Below, in pieces: positions 1 to 7,630 of a DNA stretch of 12,686 nt. The stretch comes from CBDVBD01 sp965372135 (GTDB taxonomy: Bacteria > Electryoneota > RPQS01 > CBDVBD01), in NCBI GenBank assembly GCA_965372135.1, contig CBDVBD010000089.1:1-12686 (forward strand), read 5' to 3'. The notes under the pieces were generated by a model. The model made no database searches. It saw nothing but the letters and a program-made list of their open reading frames with translations, and was not told the origin of the DNA. The translations under genes were made by a program, and so were the position numbers. Numbering within the stretch: the stretch's first letter is position 1; each line of letters starts with the position of its first letter.

Positions 1-705
1 AACATTTGTCATCGGTCCGTATGGGTTTATCAACCGGAAGGGGTGCCGCATATTGTGAATTTTTGGGCGGAAATGTGCCGGCAAGGTGTGGTTCTGATTA
101 CGCCCAGCCGTTGTGAACATTTGACTTTTCCGGAATTACCGGATCGGGTTCGGGAACTATTCGGAATTGGGTTTGGGGGATTAAAGATCGGGCTGCATCC
201 GTTTTCCGGGAATCCGATCAGGAATTGGATGTTGGGGCGGTGGGCATTATTAGGCAAGGAATTGATCGGGAAATATGGCGCGCATTTAGTGATAACCGGC
301 GGCGCTGCTGATAAGGAAGGCGCGGAATGGTTAAAGGGTGCAATCGGGGAAGGATGCACAATCGCTGCTGGGAGGGTGTCATTGGTGGATACCTGGACAG
401 CGTTAAGGGAGCTTGATTTGGTGATTAGTGTGGATACCGGAATGATTCATATGTCTGCTGCGGTGGGAGTGCCGGTGATTTCGTTGTTCGGACCAGGGGA
501 TCCGGCTATCTGGGGTCCCATGGGACAACTTGATCGAGTGATACAGAGATTTCTGAAATGTCAACGATGTAAGGGCGGGCGGTGTGTCCAGCCCAGAGTA
601 TATTGCATGGAGGCAATTTCGGTCGATGATGTGATGGTAAAAGCTGGTGATATACTTCCGAGTAACTCCGATGTGATGACTACTACCGAATACGAAGCCG
701 GATAG
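1..705 (+). CDS. Glycosyltransferase family 9 (heptosyltransferase-like), 5' end cut by window edge
   Basis: The reading frame is open from base 1, so this is the C-terminal 234 residues of a longer protein; the GTG at 43 is only an internal codon, because GT9 enzymes are usually about 330-360 residues and the N-terminal acceptor domain is missing here. The part seen is the nucleotide-sugar binding half: a GLHPFSG strand/loop, the VITGGAADKEGAEWL segment, and the family signature SVDTGMIHMSAAVGVPV followed by SLFGPGDPAIWGP. A C-terminal cysteine group (CQRCKGGRC, then YCM) matches the CxxC...C...CM tail common in LPS heptosyltransferases. GT9 enzymes transfer ADP-heptose or related sugars to the LPS core at the inner face of the inner membrane. 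A second GT9 gene follows after 9 nt, so both are probably co-transcribed. The exact sugar and acceptor cannot be told. Confidence 0.9.
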   Translation, partial: NICHRSVWVYQPEGVPHIVNFWAEMCRQGVVLITPSRCEHLTFPELPDRVRELFGIGFGGLKIGLHPFSGNPIRNWMLGRWALLGKELIGKYGAHLVITGGAADKEGAEWLKGAIGEGCTIAAGRVSLVDTWTALRELDLVISVDTGMIHMSAAVGVPVISLFGPGDPAIWGPMGQLDRVIQRFLKCQRCKGGRCVQPRVYCMEAISVDDVMVKAGDILPSNSDVMTTTEYEAG

Positions 706-714
706 GGTTTCGAT

Positions 715-1902
715 ATGAACAGTGGAATTTTTAGAACATGTTGGCGGGGAATTCGACCGGTCGTTAGGATTCTGGTTCGGAAGTATGATGGACTTCCGAG
801 TGGTTTTCAGCTTCGGAAGATTTTAGCGATTCGGATTCATGGCGCCGGGGATGTGTTGTTGACCACACCAGCCATTCGTGCGCTTCGAGGGCGTTTTCCG
901 GATGCGGAAATTCATTATTTAACGGGGGAACAGGCGGCCGAGGTGCTGCGGAGTAATCCCGATATCGATCGGGTGGTGCCGGTATTGGAGCCGGTGTTGT
1001 TTTCTCGGTCGGTCGGGAAGATGATACCGGTTATTCGGGAGTTGCGCCGGCAGCATTATGACATGGCAGTGATTTTCAGCCGGTCTGCCGGTCTGCATGC
1101 GTTTGTGAAGGCGTGTGGCATTCGGTTTCGTGTGGGGATTGACAAGCAGGGCAGCGGTGCGTTATTGCATCTACCTGTGATATTGAAAAGCGAGGTCTGC
1201 TATGAGGCGTTGGATTATTTAGAGGTGGTAAGAGCGGTAGGCGGTTCAGAGGCTGGAATGGATTTACGACTTGATGTGCCTGTCGATGATGTCAATATTT
1301 CTTTCGGGAGTTTAACTGATGCCGGATTGGATCCGGAAGCAGGATTTGGGGTGATGGCGGTGGGTGGGGGGCGTAATCCTGGATGGGATGTGCCTCAGAA
1401 GCGATGGTCGATTACCAATTTTGCTGCAATAGCGCAAGATATTGATATTCCGTGGGTTGTAGTAGGTGATGAGTATGACCGTCAAGAGGTGGAATCGTGT
1501 TTTCCGGACAAGGAGGGTGTGATCAACCTGTGCGGTGGGTTAACTTTGATGCAGTCTGCGGCGTTGATTCAACACGCCGGGATTCTGTTGACCAATGACA
1601 CGGTGGCGTTACATTTCGGGGTGGCATTGGGGACCAGGATGGTTGCATTGTTCGGACCGACTCATCCTAAGGCGCTGCTGCCGGATGGGATTAAGAATAT
1701 CACGGTTTTACAGGGGAAGCTGCCGTGTGTGCCGTGTTTTTGGCAGGGAATGGAGGAGCATGTGTCGAATTTTGGGGATGCGAATTTTCCTGGGTGTGCA
1801 CATGGGAAAACCGGATCGCCGTGTTTGAATACCGTGACGGTTTCCGAGGTGGTCTCTGTCATCGAGTCGATATTGAATAAGTCAGAAGTGGGCAACCTTT
1901 GA
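715..1902 (+). CDS. Glycosyltransferase family 9 (ADP-heptose:LPS heptosyltransferase-like)
   Basis: A full-length GT9 protein of 395 residues. The N-terminal domain has the hallmark ILAIRIHGAGDVLLTTPAIR at about residues 36-55, which follows the family pattern of a basic strand, a GxGD turn and a T/P-A-hydrophobic helix. The C-terminal domain has GGGRNPGW at about 218-225 and the donor-site motif TNDTVALHFGVALGTRMVAL starting at residue 293, followed by FGPTHP. A Cys-rich tail (CVPC, then GC and PC) resembles that of the neighbouring GT9 gene. The sequences of the two GT9 genes are clearly diverged, so this is not a recent duplication. The ATG at 715 lies 9 nt after the previous stop with only a weak ribosome site; the next gene overlaps its stop codon, so translation is probably coupled. 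Likely role: adding a heptose-type sugar to lipid A core or a related glycan. Confidence 0.92.
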   Translation: MNSGIFRTCWRGIRPVVRILVRKYDGLPSGFQLRKILAIRIHGAGDVLLTTPAIRALRGRFPDAEIHYLTGEQAAEVLRSNPDIDRVVPVLEPVLFSRSVGKMIPVIRELRRQHYDMAVIFSRSAGLHAFVKACGIRFRVGIDKQGSGALLHLPVILKSEVCYEALDYLEVVRAVGGSEAGMDLRLDVPVDDVNISFGSLTDAGLDPEAGFGVMAVGGGRNPGWDVPQKRWSITNFAAIAQDIDIPWVVVGDEYDRQEVESCFPDKEGVINLCGGLTLMQSAALIQHAGILLTNDTVALHFGVALGTRMVALFGPTHPKALLPDGIKNITVLQGKLPCVPCFWQGMEEHVSNFGDANFPGCAHGKTGSPCLNTVTVSEVVSVIESILNKSEVGNL

Positions 1903-2921
1903 CATTACAGTCACATAGAGATACGACCAATCGATGCCGCTGGTCGGTGGTAGTGCCGGCGTATAACGCGGATGGGAATATTGTCTCGTTGCTGACTGCG
2001 TTGGAACATCAGGACGTGCCTCGGGACCAGTACCAGATTATCGTAGTGGATGACGGGTCGGATGATGGGACGGCGGAATTAGTCTCATCGTTTCCTGATG
2101 TGGTTTTGTTAAAGCAGCGAAACCGGGGACCGGCGTCGGCACGTAATTATGGGGCACGGGAGGCGCAGGGCGGGGTGGTGGTATTTACCGACAGCGATTG
2201 TGTGCCCAATGCTGATTGGCTGCGGCAGATGGTTGCGCCCATGAGTGATTCGGCGGTTGTCGGTGTCAAAGGCGTGTACCGCACCAGACAATCGTCCTTG
2301 ATCGCAACATTTATCCAGGCGGAATATGAGGGTAAATATCGCCGGATGGCACGGCAGGATTCTATCGATTTTATCGATACCTATTCGGCGGCATACCGTC
2401 GGGATCTGTTCTTGAAGTATCATGGATTCGATGAGGATTTTCCGGTGGCATCTGCGGAAGATGTGGAATTCAGTTTCCGGTTGGCGGAAGATGGTTTGCA
2501 GATGGTATTTAACCCGGATGCGGTGGTTTATCATCATTTTGAGGATACGTTGTGGGGATATATTGGCAAGAAACTCAAGAACGGATTCTGGCGGCTGGTG
2601 GCGGTGTCGCGGCATCCTGGAAAGGTGTTCCGGGATTCGCACACGCCGCAGGTGCAGAAATTTCAGATATTGTTGATGTTCAGCGGGATATTATGTGCGT
2701 TGGTTGGGTTGTATCAACCGGCGGTGCTGTGGGGGGCGGTGTTGGCGTTGGTATTACATCAACTATCCAGTCTTCCGTTTCAAGTGCGGTTGTTCCGGCG
2801 TGACCGGATGTTATCCTTGGTGTCATTGTTATTGGTGCCGTTAAGGTCGTTTTGTATCGGATTGGGGTTGATTGGAGGGGGGATTGCGATGGTGTTGGGC
2901 TGGAGGCGACATGGGAGGTGA
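1899..2921 (+). CDS. Glycosyltransferase family 2 with C-terminal membrane segments
   Basis: 340 residues. The GT-A fold is marked by SVVVPAYN at 16-23, DDGSDDG at 51-57 (nucleotide binding), the DSD metal-binding motif at 98-100 in FTDSDC, and the acidic AED at 186-188 that usually supplies the catalytic base, followed by FSFRLAEDG. The final ~100 residues hold two or three hydrophobic segments (around FQILLMFSGILCALVGLY and LVSLLLVPLRSFCIGLGL), so the enzyme is anchored with its catalytic domain in the cytoplasm. The start is a TTG whose last two bases overlap the TGA of the upstream GT9 gene (TTGA overlap), typical of coupled translation. It probably adds a sugar to a lipid-linked polysaccharide intermediate; donor and acceptor are not predictable. 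Confidence 0.92.
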   Translation: MTLQSHRDTTNRCRWSVVVPAYNADGNIVSLLTALEHQDVPRDQYQIIVVDDGSDDGTAELVSSFPDVVLLKQRNRGPASARNYGAREAQGGVVVFTDSDCVPNADWLRQMVAPMSDSAVVGVKGVYRTRQSSLIATFIQAEYEGKYRRMARQDSIDFIDTYSAAYRRDLFLKYHGFDEDFPVASAEDVEFSFRLAEDGLQMVFNPDAVVYHHFEDTLWGYIGKKLKNGFWRLVAVSRHPGKVFRDSHTPQVQKFQILLMFSGILCALVGLYQPAVLWGAVLALVLHQLSSLPFQVRLFRRDRMLSLVSLLLVPLRSFCIGLGLIGGGIAMVLGWRRHGR

Positions 2922-4146
2922 TAACCAGGAACGTGTCGTCACACATTGGCTCGATAAGCTGCCAGCGGTATTTATATTCTGCTGGACGTTAGCAGCGCCG
3001 GTGTCGATTGCGGTATCCCAGGTGTTTATAGGGTTGGCGTTTGCCGCGGTGGTGATTCGGTTGGTCATATCCCGTTTCCGGACGGGATTTTTTGCTCAAA
3101 ATAAGCTGTTGCTGGTGGGGATTTGTGTTTGGTTGCTGTCTCAGATTCCCTCGGTACTGTTGTCACCGGATTCTGCTGTTTCCTGGCGGGGATTGGGAGA
3201 ATCGGATTGGCTGATTCTGCTGTGTTTAGCGGTGGTGTTTTCGGTGCCATCGGAAAAGTGGGTGGTTCGATGGTTAGTCGGGTTGGGGTTGTCCTGTTCG
3301 ATTGCGGCAGTTTATGCGGTATGGCAGCATTTTCAGGGGTGGGATTTGGTACGGAATGAGGTGTTGATCGGGATGGGAGTGTTTTTCCGCGGGGAAGGTT
3401 TTTTGGGATTTTACTTGACGTTTGCCGGGGTACAGTTGGCGGTATTTGGAATGCTGGTAACGGTGTTGGTGTCCAGGCTATCCGGTAAGATAAGGTGGTA
3501 TTGGGTGGTGTTTTCGGTATTGATCGCATTGTCGTTATGGGCGACTTATGCACGGGGAGCGTGGGTGGGAGCGGTGATTGGCTTATTGGTTTTGGGATTC
3601 GGGACTGGGGGATGGAAACGGGGATTAACATGGCTGGGGGCGATGATTGGAGTGGTGGTTTTAGTCGTGTTGTTGGTGCCGGAGACCGGTGGCAGGATTG
3701 GGAGTTTGCTGCAATTGGGGGATTCCGGCAGGGGAGCTTTGTGGCAGGGTGCGTTGCAGATGGCTGGGGATCACCCGTTAACAGGGATTGGAATCGGGCG
3801 GTTTCAGGAGGTGTTTCCCAGCGTGTTTACCGGAGGGGTGTATGTAGATAGCTACTGCCATGCCCACAGCGATCCGTTGAACCGGTTGGCGGAAACCGGA
3901 GTTATTGGGGTGATGGGAGCGTTGGTACTTTGGGGGATATTGGGATGGATGGGGTGGAGGATGTGGCGAGTTCAATCGTCCAACCTATATGTGGTAGTTG
4001 GGCGTGGTGCTGCGGTTGGGTTGTTGATGTTGTGGGTGGCGGGATGGAGTCAGTGTTATTATTCGGATGCGGAAGTGGGGGCAGTGTGGTGGTTTATGGT
4101 GGGTTTGCTGGGAGTGGCGTTTAGCTATGTATCTACTGGGGAATGA
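2911..4146 (+). CDS. O-antigen ligase/polymerase family membrane protein (Wzy_C, WaaL-like)
   Basis: A polytopic membrane protein of 411 residues with about ten or more hydrophobic segments. The Wzy_C family core is visible: a YARGAW motif after a transmembrane helix, RGALWQGALQMAGDHPLTGI, and a large extracytoplasmic loop with HAHSDPLNRLAETGVIG (H317 and H319). In WaaL and Wzy enzymes, Arg and His residues of this loop take part in joining undecaprenyl-linked glycan to lipid A core or to another repeat unit in the periplasm. I chose the ATG at 2911 because GGAGG lies at 2902-2906, five bases upstream; a longer TTG start at 2872 is possible but poorly supported. It overlaps the GT2 gene by 11 nt. 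Ligase and polymerase cannot be separated by sequence inspection alone. Confidence 0.88.
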   Translation: MGGDNQERVVTHWLDKLPAVFIFCWTLAAPVSIAVSQVFIGLAFAAVVIRLVISRFRTGFFAQNKLLLVGICVWLLSQIPSVLLSPDSAVSWRGLGESDWLILLCLAVVFSVPSEKWVVRWLVGLGLSCSIAAVYAVWQHFQGWDLVRNEVLIGMGVFFRGEGFLGFYLTFAGVQLAVFGMLVTVLVSRLSGKIRWYWVVFSVLIALSLWATYARGAWVGAVIGLLVLGFGTGGWKRGLTWLGAMIGVVVLVVLLVPETGGRIGSLLQLGDSGRGALWQGALQMAGDHPLTGIGIGRFQEVFPSVFTGGVYVDSYCHAHSDPLNRLAETGVIGVMGALVLWGILGWMGWRMWRVQSSNLYVVVGRGAAVGLLMLWVAGWSQCYYSDAEVGAVWWFMVGLLGVAFSYVSTGE

Positions 4147-4176
4147 CGGATGTTGACTGGGGACTTGCAATCGATG

Positions 4177-5490
4177 TTACAGGTATTGGTCGCGGAGTTC
4201 TTTGACCACTTTTGGGACAGCGATGATGTTGTTGATGACGTGACGCAGGTTGAAACTGACGTTTTTGACCACTTCGCGGTGTATCATCACGGTGGATAGG
4301 GCGATGGATACTACCACGGCGATGGCAGCGCCGATGGTTCCGATTAATGGGATTAACGCCAGGCAAAACGCGAGGTTGACGATGGTGGTTATCCAGCGGA
4401 TGCGGAACACGGATTCAGGGAGATTCATGCCGGTCAAGAGCATGCTGCCGATGGCGGTGGGGGCGATGAAGAAGGCGTAGAACGCTAAGATACGTAGGAT
4501 GGGGATGCTGTCGATGTAGCGTTCACCGTATATGATGAGGATGATGGGGTGTGCCAGGAGGATCATGGCGATGCCGAACGGAGCTAATAATAGGTAGGAA
4601 AACGCTAAGGTTTTTTCGTACACGGTGCCGATGTCGGCGATGCGGTTGTCGGCATGGAGACGGCTGATGCCGGGCAAGACGAGCAGCGCCACCATCTGCC
4701 GGAAAATCGAGAAGAATCGCCACAGGATTTTTGCCACGGTGTACACGGCTACTGCCACCGGGTTCAGGAACAGTCCGATCAGGAGAATATCGGCGCGTTC
4801 AGCGATTTCATTGGATATTCCGGTGCCTGCGGTGTATTTGCCGAAACTGGTGAGGCGTTTTAGGGTTTTAAAACTGAATTTGGGTTTCCAGGGAATTAGG
4901 TCGCGAGCTAAGATGAGTCCGGTGATGGAGGATGCGGCGAATGCCAAAGTAGTGACCAGGCACATGTCGCCGCCGGTGAGGAATCTGCCTTGGAGAGTGA
5001 AGATAATTACAAAGAGGATGGAGGCGGCGAAGTAAGTGACGTCGGTCCAGAAGACGTGTTTGATGCGGTAATTGGCGCGGAATAATTCCATAGTGTAGAA
5101 GCGGAATTCACCGGCTAATGCCATTAGGGGGATGTAGATTATCAACGGGATCATCTCCGTGCGGTGGAAGATAATCCCGATTTGATTTTTAAGGATTAGG
5201 CAGAGCAGCGCCAGGATAGCCAGTTGTAATACATGGAGTACGAATCCCATGGTGGGCAGAGTGCGGTCTTTGGGGGATTCGGACAGGAATTTGACCATGG
5301 GGACCAGGTGGAAGGAGGTGGACAGGTTGACCATCATCAAAGCCATACCCTGAACGAGGACGTACAATCCGTATTCCTCTTTGGGTAGCACCCGGATGAT
5401 GAGGAGGATGGCTCCGATACTGTACCCCAGGGGCAAGGATTTATCGGCGAACGCCCAGGCGCCTTTGCTCAAGTGTTGGATTAAGCGCAT
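4177..5490 (-). CDS. Polysaccharide flippase, Wzx/MATE-type (oligosaccharide flippase family)
   Basis: 437 residues with about 12-14 transmembrane helices and a basic N-terminus followed by KGAWAFADKSLPLGYSIGAI, as usual in the Wzx branch of the MVF/MATE superfamily. Typical family features are RVLPKEEYGLYVLV after helix 1, the GISNEIAERADILLIG segment mid-protein and a C-terminal GTIGAAIAVVVS helix. Such proteins flip lipid-linked glycan units from the cytoplasmic to the periplasmic face of the inner membrane. It runs convergently to the ligase/polymerase gene, with only 30 nt between the two stop codons and no hairpin there that I can see. The ATG at 5490 has no clear Shine-Dalgarno sequence. 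Its sense strand is C-rich, opposite to the + strand genes, which fits strand skew rather than foreign origin. Confidence 0.88.
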   Translation of the reverse strand: MRLIQHLSKGAWAFADKSLPLGYSIGAILLIIRVLPKEEYGLYVLVQGMALMMVNLSTSFHLVPMVKFLSESPKDRTLPTMGFVLHVLQLAILALLCLILKNQIGIIFHRTEMIPLIIYIPLMALAGEFRFYTMELFRANYRIKHVFWTDVTYFAASILFVIIFTLQGRFLTGGDMCLVTTLAFAASSITGLILARDLIPWKPKFSFKTLKRLTSFGKYTAGTGISNEIAERADILLIGLFLNPVAVAVYTVAKILWRFFSIFRQMVALLVLPGISRLHADNRIADIGTVYEKTLAFSYLLLAPFGIAMILLAHPIILIIYGERYIDSIPILRILAFYAFFIAPTAIGSMLLTGMNLPESVFRIRWITTIVNLAFCLALIPLIGTIGAAIAVVVSIALSTVMIHREVVKNVSFNLRHVINNIIAVPKVVKELRDQYL

Positions 5491-5531
5491 GTGTTGTGAT
5501 GCGGGGTGATGGTTGATTTTGTGTTGGAGGG

Positions 5532-5560
5532 AAAATACGGAATTTGGTGATAGGAATCAA
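5532..5560 (-). promoter_or_regulatory. Weak candidate sigma70-type promoter for the flippase gene
   Basis: On the - strand, TTGATT (5560 to 5555) and TATTTT (5537 to 5532) are separated by 17 nt, about 40 nt upstream of the flippase ATG. Both boxes match the consensus only at four positions, so this is tentative. Confidence 0.25.
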
Positions 5561-5579
5561 GGGAAAGTGGAAGAAATAT

Positions 5580-5680
5580 CTCACGCAAAGACGCAAAGAG
5601 CGCAGAGGAGATAAATCCGAAATCCTAAGCACTAAATCCGAAACAAATTCAAAATTCCAAATTCAAAATATGAAAAAAGA
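5580..5680. repeat. Dispersed intergenic repeat debris (ACGCAAAG tandem plus AT-rich TTCAAAA block)
   Basis: Two perfect copies of ACGCAAAG at 5583-5598 are followed by a degenerate third unit (AGCGCAGAG). Next come two AAATCCGAAA-like units at about 5613-5643 and then AT-rich TTCAAAATTCC-type repeats to about 5670. From general knowledge, such ACGCAAAG and AATTCAAAATTC blocks are widely scattered in intergenic DNA of many uncultivated bacteria and are often miscalled as small genes. I see no coding potential and no transposase. The function is unknown. Confidence 0.6.
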
Positions 5681-5689
5681 AACTTGCGC

Positions 5690-5722
5690 GCTGCCAGGAG
5701 CCTTCAACTGGCAGCTTTTTTT
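5690..5722. terminator. Rho-independent terminator at the 3' end of the beta-helix gene
   Basis: A perfect 8-bp stem GCTGCCAG (5690-5697) / CTGGCAGC (5708-5715) with a 10-nt loop. On + it is followed by seven T's (5716-5722), which overlap the TAA stop of the - strand gene. Read on -, the stem is followed by GCGCAAG and then a T-rich run, so it may end transcription from both sides. Confidence 0.75.
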
Positions 5723-7232
5723 ATTTCAATAGCACCATCTTATGGGTTAGGGTGTGGGCGGACGATGAGAAGGTGTAGAAGTAGATACCGGACGGTAGGT
5801 GAGTGGCGTCGAAAGTAGCGGTATGGTGTCCGGAAGTTAGACGGGTATCGATTAGTGTTGCTACCTTTTGACCCAGGATATTGTAGATTTTCAAACTTAC
5901 ATGAGTAGCGTAGGGGAGCTGGAAGGGGATGATAGTGATTGGGTTGAAGGGGTTGGGGTAGTTTTGGGATAGGCGGAATTCAGTGGGATGTGGGATTTCA
6001 AATGGGTCGGCAACAGATGATTGATCGTAGAAGAATGCGCCGATATCGGCGATGGTACTGTCGGGATCATAGGGATAAGTGGGATCGCCGGCATCGATGC
6101 AGGGGGAACCGGATTGGAGATGATAGTTCCCCATTGTGGTATCCTCAAAAAGGGGATCCAAAAGGATATTGTAGAATACATCACAAGAATCCCCATTAGT
6201 GTTAGTAGCAACAAGAACACCTAAATCTTCAGGGACCTCGCCTGTAAAGTTCCCGTTTTCGTTACTATTTACATCACAATGAGAAATCGAGACGTTGGTG
6301 GAATTGAAAAATCTGATCCCACCGTTGCCATGGTTTCCTTCCACAATGGTATTGGTGATTGTAATGCTGTCTGAGTACCAAATCGTGATTCCACCTGCGC
6401 CCGCGTCAGGGTAGCCAGAATTGTTCGTAATTGTGCAATGGTCAATAACGGCACTGGAATTATGTGCACAATAGATTCCGCCACCAGAAGCACCTGAGTT
6501 GCCGGTGATAAGACAATATTCAATGGTGGGACTGGAATGGTTTAGACAGTCAATCCCACCGCCGGTTGGGTGACCTCCATTGCCGGAGATTGTACAGTGG
6601 CTTATATAAGGATTAGAATGATCATCACATACAATGCCTCCACCTCCAGATCCTCCGGCATTGTTACTTATTTGGCAGTTTATAATCTTAGGACTTGAAT
6701 ACAATCCGCAGTAGATTCCGCCTCCAGACATCTCCCAATTGTGACAAATAGTGGAAGATTCAATTGTGGGATTTGAACTTGTGCACCAAATGCCATAAGG
6801 GCGATTATGAGAAATGTCACAGTTCCTGATTATTGGATGGGAATCGAGGCAATTTATTCCACCATAGTTGTTTATGGCATTCACAACGACGCAATGGTTT
6901 AGTATGCTACTATCCTGGGCCTCATAGAAGTATATCCCCATCCAGCCTTCTGTGGTATCATTTGCGGTAAATAGGATTGAATCATCTTCTGCCCCTATAG
7001 CAAATAGGTATCCGTTAACGAGTAAATAGTACCAACCTTGGAAGATGACTTCGACACCGGGATGGATGTTTAGGGTGGAGCCTGATTCGACAGTGATTTC
7101 GCCGTTGATGTTGTAGGGATTTCCGATGGCGAACCAGTCACCGGATACAGGTCCTGCCGGGATTTCGGTGGCGGATGATATGGAGATGATTAGGCAGGTG
7201 AGAATTACGGAAAGCAGAATTGAACGCAACAT
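5721..7232 (-). CDS. Secreted right-handed parallel beta-helix protein with type IX secretion sorting domain
   Basis: 503 residues. The N-terminus (MLRSILLSVILTCLIISISS) is a clear Sec signal peptide. Residues about 110-350 consist of degenerate ~25-residue repeats of the type HCTISGN...GGGIYC, with Asn, Cys and Gly recurring at fixed spacing; this is the pattern of pectin-lyase-like parallel beta-helix proteins. Residues 420-503 are a T9SS type A sorting domain: LSQNYPNPFNP, then SLKIYNILGQKVATL, then LPSGIYFYTF and a basic end. The protein is therefore predicted to cross the outer membrane and be attached to or released from the surface. It may bind or cleave polysaccharide, but no catalytic residues can be assigned and many such proteins are structural. 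A Shine-Dalgarno GAGGGAG lies just upstream on -. Base composition of the central repeat region differs from that of both ends (see findings). Confidence 0.9.
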   Translation of the reverse strand: MLRSILLSVILTCLIISISSATEIPAGPVSGDWFAIGNPYNINGEITVESGSTLNIHPGVEVIFQGWYYLLVNGYLFAIGAEDDSILFTANDTTEGWMGIYFYEAQDSSILNHCVVVNAINNYGGINCLDSHPIIRNCDISHNRPYGIWCTSSNPTIESSTICHNWEMSGGGIYCGLYSSPKIINCQISNNAGGSGGGGIVCDDHSNPYISHCTISGNGGHPTGGGIDCLNHSSPTIEYCLITGNSGASGGGIYCAHNSSAVIDHCTITNNSGYPDAGAGGITIWYSDSITITNTIVEGNHGNGGIRFFNSTNVSISHCDVNSNENGNFTGEVPEDLGVLVATNTNGDSCDVFYNILLDPLFEDTTMGNYHLQSGSPCIDAGDPTYPYDPDSTIADIGAFFYDQSSVADPFEIPHPTEFRLSQNYPNPFNPITIIPFQLPYATHVSLKIYNILGQKVATLIDTRLTSGHHTATFDATHLPSGIYFYTFSSSAHTLTHKMVLLK

Positions 7233-7293
7233 GAGTGGCTCCCTCTATTATTTAATGTCCACTGAGCATGCGGGGGATTTCCGGGGTATTAGT

Positions 7294-7322
7294 AATTTAG
7301 TAAAAAAGATGGGGAATGTCAA
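7294..7322 (-). promoter_or_regulatory. Candidate sigma70-type promoter of the beta-helix gene
   Basis: On the - strand a perfect -35 box TTGACA (7322 to 7317) is followed after 17 nt by TAAATT (7299 to 7294). It sits about 60 nt upstream of the ATG at 7232, in the right direction. The -10 box matches four of six consensus bases. Confidence 0.5.
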
Positions 7323-7330
7323 GGGGGAAA

Positions 7331-7556
7331 TATGCACAATTTTGAATGCTGAATTTTAAATTTTGAATGTGAATGCGTTAGGTGCGTGCAAGCTACTGAA
7401 GGGCAAGCTCTTCGCGGGGATGACAGTAGTGGGGCGGGATGACAGTAGTTGGGCAGGATGATAGATGGTGAGATGCGGGATGGGCAACGATGCGTTTGAC
7501 CCTTAGCCACATGGATGCGGAAGGTTGCTTCAATTCGCTCGCAATGACAGAAAGAG
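7331..7556. repeat. Non-coding intergenic region with dispersed repeat fragments and a 19-nt tandem repeat
   Basis: This 300-nt gap holds no credible gene. At 7331-7375 lies an AT-rich TTTTGAAT block, which is the reverse orientation of the TTCAAAA block on the other side of the beta-helix gene. At 7417-7464 a 19-nt unit (GGGATGACAGTAGT plus five bases) occurs twice exactly or nearly so, with a degenerate third copy. At about 7518-7556 a TTCGCTCGCAATGACAG segment belongs to a type of dispersed repeat I know from many environmental genomes. Small reading frames here are by-products of these repeats. Confidence 0.6.
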
Positions 7557-7582
7557 TTGGAATAAGAAATCTAAAAAAATAC

Positions 7583-7611
7583 TTGACAATTAGATATTAT
7601 ATTGGTATATT
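7583..7611 (+). promoter_or_regulatory. Sigma70-type promoter of the Rrf2-ferredoxin operon
   Basis: TTGACA at 7583-7588, 17-nt spacer, TATATT at 7606-7611. Transcription would begin near 7618, giving a very short leader before the ATG at 7629. Confidence 0.75.
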
Positions 7612-7630
7612 AGTACCAGAATGCCAATAT
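7599..7630 (+). promoter_or_regulatory. Operator-like nested palindrome over the -10 box (probable Rrf2 autoregulatory site)
   Basis: An inner inverted repeat TGGTA (7603-7607) / TACCA (7614-7618) with a 6-nt spacer overlaps the -10 box and the probable transcription start. An outer inverted repeat ATATTGG (7599-7605) / CCAATAT (7624-7630) encloses it. Rrf2 regulators commonly bind AT-rich palindromes in their own promoters, so autorepression is the simplest reading; binding itself is inferred. Confidence 0.5.

Noticed and set aside
2109..3631. Long - strand frames opposite the GT2 and ligase/polymerase genes
   Set aside because: These are shadows caused by G-rich sense codons; the products are rich in Pro, His and Arg with no domain pattern.
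4147..4176. Terminator between the convergent ligase/polymerase and flippase genes
   Set aside because: Only 30 nt, and no hairpin followed by a T run could be found on either strand.
5441..5632. 63-codon - strand frame upstream of the flippase
   Set aside because: It translates the ACGCAAAG repeat and overlaps the flippase start in another frame; no ribosome site.
7417..7464. CRISPR-like array
   Set aside because: Units are contiguous 19-mers without unique spacers of constant length.
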